Shown in pieces: positions 18,801-25,430 of a stretch of DNA of 25,430 bases. Numbering within the stretch: position 1 is the stretch's first letter; every line of letters starts with the position of its first letter. The notes below the pieces were generated by a model. That model had not been told where the DNA came from. It did not search any database and worked only from the letters and a program-made list of their open reading frames with translations. The translations under genes and the position numbers were made by a program. The DNA is from Elysia marginata. Taxonomy: Eukaryota; Mollusca; Gastropoda; Plakobranchidae. Where the stretch lies: assembly GCA_019649035.1 (NCBI GenBank), contig BMAT01009076.1, forward strand, positions 7,960 to 33,389, given 5' to 3'.

Positions 18801-21291
18801 TATAATTTAATCCGCTCTTTCTTGAAAAAAATGTTGTTTGAAATTTACAATGTAAAAAGAAAAGGGTTATGCAATTCAAACGCCGATCATCCTGTAATGG
18901 AAGGATGCAGAGCATAAAGAAAGATGAAAAAAATACCCTCAGGCTTTTTAAGGATCAAAAAAATCTAAACAAAAAATTAGGCCTACCTCTACCAATGCAG
19001 ATTTGACACTATGCATGTTGAACTCTATAAACAATTAAAAGATTTCTTTCTGTAATTTTTTTTCAAAGTATGTCTCTCGGTGTCATAAATTGTTTACGTC
19101 CCAAAATACATCCATGGATAGTTTATATCCTCGCTTTCCAAACTCTGTCTCACTTCCTACATAACTAATCCAACCGACAACATCGCCACACCCATGATGT
19201 TGTCACACAAGCCGCTCATGCATGAGAGCTGACTGTCTTTGGATGACGGTTGCTTTGACATTCAGAGGGCAACGTTACCACCCACGGTAAATTACCGGTC
19301 ATTGTTGTCCGAAATAAAAAAGGAAAATAAAGAGCGGGGAAATGGTAGCGATGCTTTCTGTGTGTACGTCACCAAACATTCCCATAAACGACGGGAGACC
19401 GCTTACACAATAGTTACAAAACAATATACATGTAGATATCATAGGGAAAACTAACCTGTCCAAAACGTATTTCTAAAGACAATAAGAAAACAAATTTGAT
19501 TTTTGGTGACACAGAATAAAAAATCTACATCTAGACATCTAGCACCAACTGTTGCACAAATCTCAAAACAATAAGATACGCCCTAACACAGTCATACAAA
19601 CTAGCAAACTTGACCCTTCTACGAAAGGTGAAAATGAATTGCGATTAAACCAACATTGCAATGCCTATACTCAAAACTCATGCTTAAGAAGAATAAAGAG
19701 CCTTAATGAGGTTGTGTTACAAACTCTTTCAAAAAGTTGATGTGCTAGTCATAGCTTACAAATGCCGAGATCTACATGCAATTTTAGATGTCATTGTAGA
19801 TTAGATGCAGGCCCAAAATAATCTATGTCTAGTTTCTGGATCTCAATCTATGTTTAGAACTTGATGCAGTCTAGTTCTACATCTTACCGTGAAGACTATT
19901 ACTGTAAGAACTGACAAATCGTCCACCTGGAAAGAGCGTATCCAACAACAATAGGGGCTGCACTTCGCCACCAGTATAATCGAGATCTATATCTAGATCT
20001 AGAGATCTAGACCATCTCCCCTCAAATCTCTAGACCTACCTAGCGTACATTATAGACTTTCAAATCTTATTCCAGATGTTAACTTTGATCTTAACCTTTC
20101 CGTGTCGAATCTAAATCTAGGTCCAGGTCCGAATCGTCGCAGACCTAGAATCTAGATCTAGGTCTAGGCCAAAAGAAGAAGCCATACAATGCGTGTTTAC
20201 TCAGTTTAGAGAAAATCGAAAACAATGAAGTAGGCCTTCCGAACAAAAAACCCCTTGCGGTTGTTCTTAAAATATGCATTTACCGATTCCATCTCTTTAT
20301 GCAACAAATGCGGCACATCTTGTCAAACTAATAATGCCTCCGGAAATCTTGACTGCTTTTTACAATTTCGTGCCAATTTTCGTGTGTCTAGGAGGTGGGG
20401 AAATGCCCGGTTAGTGTGTCGTCACTTAGTAAAAAAAACAAGTCATTAGAAAATACCAAACTTTAATACTCAAAGATACTTACGATAGTACCGATTTTGT
20501 TGTTTGTCGGGACATTAGTATCAACTGAATTTTGCCACACGGTTGCCAAGTTACGTGAACCATAGAGAGAGTCTGTGGCGCTGGGCACCCATAATGCCTC
20601 CTCACCGTCAAAGAACACCATTTGGAGTGTTATGTCCTAGAGACATACAGAGCGGTATCATCAACACAAATATATTATATTAGGCTTTGCCAGCTTTGCA
20701 CTATGCAAGTTTGAGATCAGTTTTACAACAAAATGAAATTGTAAAAAAAATTACTGTGTTCGTTTTCTTGCATTAAAATGGGCGAAGCACGAAGTCAGGT
20801 TTAAGTAACTTCTTTTCTGATGAGCTAAAATTTGAATGAGATGATGGACAGGTAAGAGATGTAAGAAACATGTAAAGCAAAGAAAAGTTCAATTAACATT
20901 TCAAAAAGTAATATAAATGTGAGCATAACAAAAGGTTTTTTATAGTACCATTCCATGTCAGCATTTTTTGTGTGTTTTGTCCGATAACTTTCTTTTGAGT
21001 TTCTCATTTTTTTAACATATTTTTATATTATCTTTTAATGTATCTTTTGTTTCTATGTATCACTCTGCTTTTTCAAGAGCTTAATAATACCAAGATCTTA
21101 AACAAAGGGGTCCAAACTCTAAGTTGAATCTGTCAGTGTCAGTACGTTTGATCATACTCTCCTCTGTCTTTGTTTCTGTTTCTTTTCTGTGTGCTTATTA
21201 AAAAAAGCTCTCATAGGGAAAGAATTAAACAGACAAAAAGATATATGTATTATTTTCTCTGTGTCTCTCTATCTGTCTGTCTGTCTCTCAG

Positions 21292-21331
<40 letters not shown>

Positions 21332-22106
21332 ACTCTCTCCCTCTTTCTCTTTATGTCTAACCGATTCCAAAAAGCGCAGTAGGACATTCAGCTGGCGAGC
21401 AATGTTGACCAGAATAGCGCAAGGCACGGCCGAGTCCATCGCTCCGATATACCCCAGAGGAAGAAGCTTTGAGTCGTAATGGCAGGCGAGGATAACGCGC
21501 GTACTGGCCGACGGTTGTTGGGTGGCGATGACGTTAACGAACTGGACAGGTCCGAATGGTGTGTTTTGTACAGATACGTCCTCCTCCACGTTCCACTCCA
21601 ATGCTTGGAAGGTTTGTTTCAGGTACTGCCACAAGAAGGCAAGAAAAGTGAAAAATTATGTTAAGAATTGATGAAAAAGGGAGTAAACGTGCAGGCCAAA
21701 CAACAATGGTCAACATATCTAATTTGCTTATTTTTTATGTCACGAATCATTTCAAGGAACTACCCTTAATCATAAATTTTATTCTTGTAAGAACTCAATT
21801 GAAAGTCATGGTTTTTTAGTTTAATATGTTAGCAAGGTTTTCATATATCTAAGGCTAATGCCGTAAAAAAAACAATTCAGTTTTTTCCTCACTAACCTGT
21901 CGCACTTGAACACTTCCCGGGGACGTTGGGTAACGAGTGACCAGGAAGGGAGGCAACTCTATGTTTTTGAAAGCATCCATATTGGACATAAGAGTCGTGA
22001 GGAAAGGAAGGACAAAGTCCCCCATGATGACGGGACACCTGGCATCGTTCGTTTGAGCTGCTGTGTTGTTGTAAACAGATAAGGCCGCTTCAAGCCGCCC
22101 CCTCAG
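15718..22106 (-). CDS. QPCT-like: Glutaminyl-peptide cyclotransferase, copy B (exon 1 not found)
   Basis: Six minus-strand exons: 21897-22106, 21362-21625, 20484-20636, 17342-17441, 16743-16862 and 15718-15887. Together they make 1017 bases, i.e. 338 residues plus TAG, with phases 0-0-0-0-1-1 matching throughout. This is close to the human enzyme (361 residues) minus the signal region. Catalytic features by alignment: zinc ligands Asp in [10 protein letters not shown] (Asp159), second Glu of FFDGEEA (Glu202) and His of TWHTM (His330); catalytic Glu201; Asp248 in LLDLIG; Asp305 in RDDHTPF; Trp329 in TWHTM. The residue matching human Trp207 appears to be Pro. The product should act in the secretory pathway, forming pyroglutamate on peptides. 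The signal-peptide exon is missing from 22107-25430 as far as I can see and may lie beyond the right edge. LINE copy 2 and several repeats sit in its introns. Confidence 0.95.
15888..16547. other. Intron 6 of copy B, nothing further recognised
   Basis: Between exons 6 and 7. AT-rich. A short GCCGG/CCGGC inverted pair brackets a GGCCAACAAGAA loop near 16381-16402; no other feature was seen. Confidence 0.45.
16548..16692 (+). repeat. Dispersed repeat family 2, copy 2
   Basis: Same word order as 13264-13412, in the same orientation, ending 50 bases from copy B exon 6. Together the two copies bracket the terminal exon of copy B. Confidence 0.75.
16743..16862 (-). CDS. QPCT-like: QPCT copy B exon 6 (120 bp, phase 1/1)
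   Basis: Acceptor CTTTTGAAAG, then AA completing a Glu codon, followed by KCLRQKSLL and [19 protein letters not shown], donor GTTAGG. It aligns with human HELHELGLL and YFQNYSYGGVIQDDHIPFL. The first Asp of DDH matches human Asp305. The acceptor was chosen because it restores phase with exon 5 and matches human spacing up to SLL. The acceptor and donor are both weak, and DSRRP is an unusual replacement for the aromatic/Gly loop. Confidence 0.85.
16863..17341. other. Intron 5 of copy B, nothing recognised
   Basis: Between exons 5 and 6. Short open frames are present but none has family motifs. Confidence 0.5.
17342..17441 (-). CDS. QPCT-like: QPCT copy B exon 5 (100 bp, phase 0/1)
   Basis: Acceptor ATATTTCGCCAG, then [20 protein letters not shown] and continuing to QLINL, donor consensus GTGAGT. 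LLDLIG carries the catalytic Asp (human Asp248); TTFQRYFP matches human PTFPNFFP. No long ORF marks this exon; it was found by searching for the LLDLIG block. Confidence 0.95.
17442..17860. other. Intron 4 of copy B, proximal part, nothing recognised
   Basis: AT-rich intronic sequence between exon 5 and LINE copy 2. No feature was recognised. Confidence 0.5.
17864..18800 (-). mobile_element. LINE copy 2: decayed reverse transcriptase, same family as copy 1
   Basis: Minus-strand blocks in order: [23 protein letters not shown] reading (18790-18690), matching LKNGKAAGxDx[29 protein letters not shown] with [10 protein letters not shown] (about 18400-18530); and [18 protein letters not shown] then [17 protein letters not shown] (about 17990-18120). 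The FADD catalytic motif is YDED here, so the second Asp pair is mutated. Frameshifts and stops separate the parts. It sits in an intron of copy B in the sense orientation. Confidence 0.85.
18801..19602. other. Intron 4 of copy B, nothing recognised
   Basis: A plus-strand open frame of 71 codons (19239-19454) has no recognised family and no flanking splice or repeat context. TAGATC-type words appear near 19525. Confidence 0.45.
19603..19860 (+). repeat. Dispersed repeat family 1, copy 2
   Basis: Resembles 9983-10216 in the same orientation, sharing the AACTTG-ACCC/CCCC-TTCTACGAA opening, an internal GTGTTAC, a GCCGAGATC word and TTTTAGAT...TTAGATG towards the end. It lies in intron 4 of copy B. 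Confidence 0.7.
19975..20172. repeat. GATCTAG-rich palindromic repeat zone
   Basis: Dense self-complementary words: ATCTAGATCTAGAGATCTAG at 19991-20010, then AAATCTAGGTCC and AATCTAGATCTAGGTCTAGG at about 20109-20168. The last two form an imperfect inverted pair. It could fold as cruciform or hairpin RNA; that is inference. Confidence 0.8.
20173..20483. other. Intron 4 of copy B, exon 4 side, nothing recognised
   Basis: A plus-strand open frame of 64 codons (20255-20449) contains two Cys pairs but no recognised domain. Treated as chance. Confidence 0.4.
20484..20636 (-). CDS. QPCT-like: QPCT copy B exon 4 (153 bp, phase 0/0)
   Basis: Acceptor TATGTCTCTAG, 51 codons starting [16 protein letters not shown] and ending KIGTI, donor consensus GTAAGT. 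It carries the zinc ligand and catalytic Glu in FFDGEEA, and [10 protein letters not shown]. Same length and phase as copy A exon 4. Confidence 0.96.
20637..21255. other. Intron 3 of copy B, nothing recognised outside the microsatellite
   Basis: AT-rich, no coding motif. Ends at the CTGT/CT microsatellite next to exon 3. Confidence 0.5.
21256..21351. repeat. (CTGT)n/(CT)n microsatellite next to the exon 3 donor
   Basis: About 95 bases of CTGT and CT units on the plus strand, which read GA/GACA on the transcribed strand. It ends about 10 bases from the donor of copy B exon 3, so the intron opens almost directly into a purine-rich repeat. Confidence 0.95.
21362..21625 (-). CDS. QPCT-like: QPCT copy B exon 3 (264 bp, phase 0/0)
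   Basis: Acceptor TTCTTGTGGCAG, 88 codons from Tyr-Leu-Lys-Gln to Leu-Glu-Ser, donor GTTAGA. It contains [19 protein letters not shown] then DSAVPCA, with the zinc ligand Asp intact (GAC at 21434-21436). The donor was placed by exact alignment with copy A; translation runs on into the microsatellite as poly Arg-Glu-Asp-Gln, which is not coding. Confidence 0.95.
21626..21896. other. Intron 2 of copy B
   Basis: A short intron of 271 bases between exons 2 and 3 with a GTTAGT donor and GGCAG acceptor. Nothing else was seen. Confidence 0.7.
21897..22106 (-). CDS. QPCT-like: QPCT copy B exon 2 (210 bp, phase 0/0)
   Basis: Acceptor GATTTTTCATAG-like (TTTCATAG), 70 codons starting Leu-Arg-Gly-Arg-Leu-Glu, donor CAG/GTTAGT. 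It ends [20 protein letters not shown], matching human LLIERYPGSPGSYAAR. It contains one Asn-Asn-Thr sequon. It should be preceded by a phase-0 signal-peptide exon like copy A exon 1. Confidence 0.92.
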
Positions 22107-22810
22107 CTATGAAAAGATTTACTATGCAATGATTTGTTTTTCAGAACAAGCAAAGACAAAAATTCAATGTTTTTGAATGCAGTAGAGAATGAATCAATAA
22201 GTAAAAATTGTGAGACTTCAGTACTGGGCACTCAAAATCATCAGTAAAGCTATGCCTTGACACAGACCTGACAGCTTCTAATAATTGTATTCCTCTCTTT
22301 AAATTTTTTTAATCAGATTCATAATCATCCAAATCTATTAAAAAATCTTCTAAAGTTATAATTTTTTTACTTCTGCATAAACCTTATGTCACCTCCAGAA
22401 GATTCAAGGATGCACACTACCAGTGAAAATTTCAACCCATTGTATTACTTGGATAGGCAGCAGACCCTGAAGCGCTCGACGAAGCTCTCCGTCATTCTCT
22501 CAAAGCTTAAGATTTTTACAGTGTTTACAGTCTCCTAAGGTTACTCCAGAGATGCTTAGAAGTTAGACAGTGCACGTGACTTAACTCACGCCCATGGGAT
22601 GTTAAGTAAGAACTGCAAAGGAGTGCAACTTTAATATCAAAGTTGACATGTTTACCCGGTACATATGAGAACTCACTATTACAAAACACTATCAGTTATG
22701 ACAATGATTAATTTTTAAAAATCAATTCAAAATTATTACTTCTATGATAGCTTAGGTGTTTTTTTAACTAAACAAAAGGAATTATAGCATAATGAACAAA
22801 ATAGGAGATC
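22107..22810. other. Upstream of copy B exon 2, no exon 1 recognised
   Basis: Probably first intron of copy B. A 20-codon minus-strand frame (22664-22602) is hydrophobic but has no donor before its stop. No convincing signal-peptide exon was found. Confidence 0.4.
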
Positions 22811-22886
22811 AGGATAAACATTAACAAAATACACTAACCACAAACAACAGGATAAACATTAACAAAATACACTAACCACAAACAGC
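22811..22886. repeat. 38-bp tandem duplication (two copies)
   Basis: Two adjacent 38-base units beginning AGGATAAACATTAAC differ at one position near the end (AAC versus AGC). This indicates a recent slippage or duplication event, or an assembly artefact. Confidence 0.95.
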
Positions 22887-23029
22887 TAGGACAGTAACGA
22901 AGAACTTCACTCGAAAAAACTAGCAATTACAGGGAACCAGGGCCTACATTCAAGACACACATGTGACAAAACAATTATTGTTAAGCATAAATTAAAGTGC
23001 TGGTATCTTTATGTTTTTTTAACTTCACA

Positions 23030-24660
23030 GTAGATTTCTTCTTCATCGCGTCTCAGCTCCCCTGGAAGCACAGGCCGCCGACAAAAGTCCTCCACAGCAT
23101 CCTATCTTGTGCTATCTCTTCCAGTTCTTTCCATATCTTCTCTGCGGTTGCCATCACCGCCTGTTTCTCTCCTCCAAGTAATTCTTGGCCTCCCTCTGGC
23201 TCTGCGGCCCTGTAGGTTCCATACCAAGCTATGTCTTGTTATGCACTGCCTTGGTTTTTTAAAGTGTGCCCAATTGGTCTCCACTTTCTTTTCCTCATGT
23301 CCACCTCCACTGGTTGTTGCTATGTTCTTTCCCACACGTCAGTATTACTGATGATTTCCGACCAGTGTATGCCGATAATTCGTCTTATACATCTATTGCT
23401 AAAGGACAGCAGTTCATGAAGTGTTGTCTTATTGGTTCGACAGGCCTCTAATCGGTAGAATAGGAGTGTCTTCATATTTGAGATAAAGATCTTTATCTTT
23501 AACCTTTCATTCACGATCTTACTGGACCATCTCTTCTTGACCTCTAAGAAGGCTTGACTGGCTTTCTGTATCCGTTTCTTTACGTCTTCATCTACTCCTC
23601 CCTGTTTGTTGATGATACTTCCGAGATAAGTGAAACTGTCAATATCCTCTAATTCCTCATCCTCCACCGTGACTGGTCTGTTGTTGTTAGTTTTTAGTAT
23701 GAGAATTTTTGTTTTGTTTTTGTTAATTGTAAGTCCTAGACTTTTTGAACTAGTGTTCAGGGTGGTGGTTTTCTCTTACATTTGATGTTGATTGTGGGAG
23801 AGCAACGCAATATCATCAGCAAAGTCTAAGTCCTCGAGATGACTTGTTAATGTCCATTAAATTCCTTGTTTTTTCCCTCAGTAGTTTTTCTCATAGTATA
23901 GCCAACATCCAGTATAAACAGAATTGATGGTGATAAGAGATAGCTCTGCCTTGCCCAAGTCTTAATATCAAAGGGGTCTGTTATCTCTCCTGCATGAATG
24001 AATCTTGCTGTTGTGCCGTCATACATTTTGCTTATTGATTCTGTTAACTGCTGCAGTACTCCAAAATGTCTCAACAATTTCCATCAACTTGCCCGGTCCA
24101 CACTGTCAAACGCCTTCTCGAAGTCAACAAAGTTCACATTTAGAGGTGTATTCCACTCGAGCGATTGCTCCACAATGATACGGGGTGTTGCTATTTGGTC
24201 TGCATACGATTTACCTTTTCTAAAACCTTGTTCCTCCATCAGTTCCTTGTCAAGCGCCACCTTTAGTCTTTTAGATATAACTCGATTCTTTCTTTGGGAG
24301 TTTGACAAATTTTCCGTATTTCCATTCTTAAGGAAAGACCGCCTTTGTCCATATTTTCTGAAACGGTCCAGTCAGATCCTTTACTAAGGCTTCAACATTC
24401 CTCTTTATAGCATCCACTGGTATTCCATCTAGCCAGCCTTGTTGTTAGTTAGTTTCATAATTGCTCCTACAATTTTCCTGCATTTGGGGTTTTCATATCT
24501 ATGTTAAGATCCGCTTCTGCTGGTCCAATACTTAGTGGATTATCTGGTGGTAGGCGGGTCAGAAGCTCCGCAAAATGCTCTTTCCATCTGTTATTGTGCT
24601 CATCTTAGCTTGTCAACAGTTTTCCATCCCTAGCCCTTAATGGTTCGTCTCCTGATTGGA
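23030..24660 (-). mobile_element. LINE copy 3: decayed reverse transcriptase, same family as copies 1 and 2
   Basis: Minus-strand blocks in order: WKEHFAELLTRLPPDNP (about 24580); KNRVISKRLKVAL, then YADQIATPRIIVEQSLEWN (24290-24150); VNFVDFEKAFDSVDR (about 24130-24090); LLRHFGV and YDGTTARF; LEDLDFADDIALL (about 23805-23845), the catalytic motif; DSFTYLGSIINKQGG with KKRWSSKIVNERLK, then FSNRCIRRIIGIHW (23650-23350); and a tail with KWRPIGHTLK and WRTFVGGLCFQGS (about 23290-23055). Stops and frameshifts occur, but it is the best preserved of the three. The endonuclease is missing. Plus-strand open frames here are antisense shadows. Confidence 0.9.
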
Positions 24661-25430
24661 ACTTTCACAGTTATGTTAAAGTAAGACAAAAGAGCGGTAA
24701 AAAAAACTTTCCTGCTCTTTACAGGTTAATGTGCAAGATGTTGCCGAGCCGGTTGTGTAATAAAGGTCACGGCTGATGCTTCCAACTTACACTCAAGGCA
24801 AAGCTGCGGCAGAGCAAAGAATTCTGATGAAAAAAATATCTATCTTCTCTCTGTCTCTCTGTATCTCTGCTTGTCTGTACCTCTTCTACTTTTGCTCGCA
24901 CAACTTATCATGCGATACATAGAGAAAGTTTCTTGCAGTCAGAACCAACAAACACATTATACACCACACATTTTGTTTGTTTGAAAAAGATATAGTATAA
25001 AATTAGAATAAGACTTCAAAAGGTTTCTCCCATATTGTTTATTTTAGGATCATTGTTTGTTTTGCTTAGCGTAAATGATACAAACGACGAGATTTGTGGT
25101 CCACGACCACAAAATATTATACCCTATGATATAGAGACAGAGCTGACAAGGTAAAGGCTACGCTGCAAAGGAATAGCAGACACGATCTGGTCTCAAGACA
25201 AATGCTTTATTCTATAGTAATTTCATATTATTGAATACTTAGTAAAACCCTGATATATATTTTTAGTCCTCGAATGCTAATGATCGAAAAGTTTGCATCT
25301 CTGAATTACTAACTACTCTCCAAGTCTGTCGATTACTGAGCGTTCCTTGGTGCAAAAACCTCTACTATTTTTTCTTTTCGTATAATCCATTTCGGGAAAT
25401 TTGTCTTCGTTACTCAGCGTAACTGTGTTG
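24661..25430. other. Right flank, nothing recognised except a CT-rich patch and a hairpin
   Basis: A degenerate CT/CTGT patch lies at about 24841-24895. A perfect 9-base-pair inverted repeat with a 3-base spacer, TTTGTGGTC...GACCACAAA, lies at 25093-25113. The first exon of copy B was sought here on the minus strand and not found. Confidence 0.45.

Noticed and set aside
19239-19454. 71-codon plus-strand open frame in copy B intron 4
   Set aside because: No recognised domain, no splice or repeat context, and a length common by chance.
22602-22664. Candidate signal-peptide exon 1 of copy B (MYRVNMSTLILKLHSF on the minus strand)
   Set aside because: It stops after 20 codons with no usable GT donor before the stop, and has no counterpart in copy A.
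22811-22886. Adjacent direct repeats as a possible CRISPR array
   Set aside because: Only two contiguous units without spacers, in animal DNA.
23998-24387. 129-codon plus-strand open frame, among the longest in the window
   Set aside because: Antisense to LINE copy 3, whose minus-strand reading has FVDFEKAFDSVDR.
24793-24924. Open minus-strand frame ending at a GTAAGT donor, candidate exon
   Set aside because: It is charged and partly CT-repeat derived, lacks signal-peptide character and has no homology that I recognise.

Overview
This is eukaryotic (animal) genomic DNA: AT-rich, no long uninterrupted genes, coding sequence broken into 80-264 bp exons with GT/AG borders, abundant microsatellites, and decayed LINE copies. 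The LINE families, GATCTA-rich repeats and a secreted glutaminyl cyclase suggest an invertebrate, most likely a mollusc such as a gastropod; the species assignment is inference.

The real genes are two tandem copies, both on the minus strand, of glutaminyl-peptide cyclotransferase (QPCT, glutaminyl cyclase), the secreted zinc enzyme that turns N-terminal Gln into pyroglutamate. Copy B (15718-22106) has exons 2-7, in phase to a stop codon: 338 residues with the expected zinc ligands and catalytic acids. Its signal-peptide exon was not found. Copy A (877-8579) lies downstream and has exon 1 (signal peptide) to exon 4; its last exons fall left of the window. Homologous exons 3 and 4 of A and B have identical lengths (264 and 153 bp) and phases, so the pair arose by tandem duplication. 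Copy A is open and well spliced, yet the zinc-ligand Asp is Gly, so it may be a pseudoenzyme.

Layout by + coordinate: 1-876 intron of A with an (AG)n tract; 877-1029 A exon 4; 1691-1954 A exon 3; 2756-3078 simple repeats; 4320-6040 LINE copy 1 (minus, in an A intron); 6251-6427 A exon 2; about 6540-6625 a tRNA-like (SINE?) remnant; 8499-8579 A exon 1; 8580-15717 intergenic, with GA tracts, a GATCTA repeat, an L1-like LINE (plus), a mariner-type transposase fragment, further LINE scraps and a dispersed repeat; 15718-22106 copy B, with a second dispersed-repeat copy, LINE copy 2, a second GATCTA repeat and a CTGT/CT microsatellite in its introns; 22107-25430 a 38-bp tandem duplication, LINE copy 3 (23030-24660, minus) and unassigned DNA.

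No rRNA, intact tRNA, CRISPR array or bacterial-type operon is visible. All LINEs are broken by stops and frameshifts.
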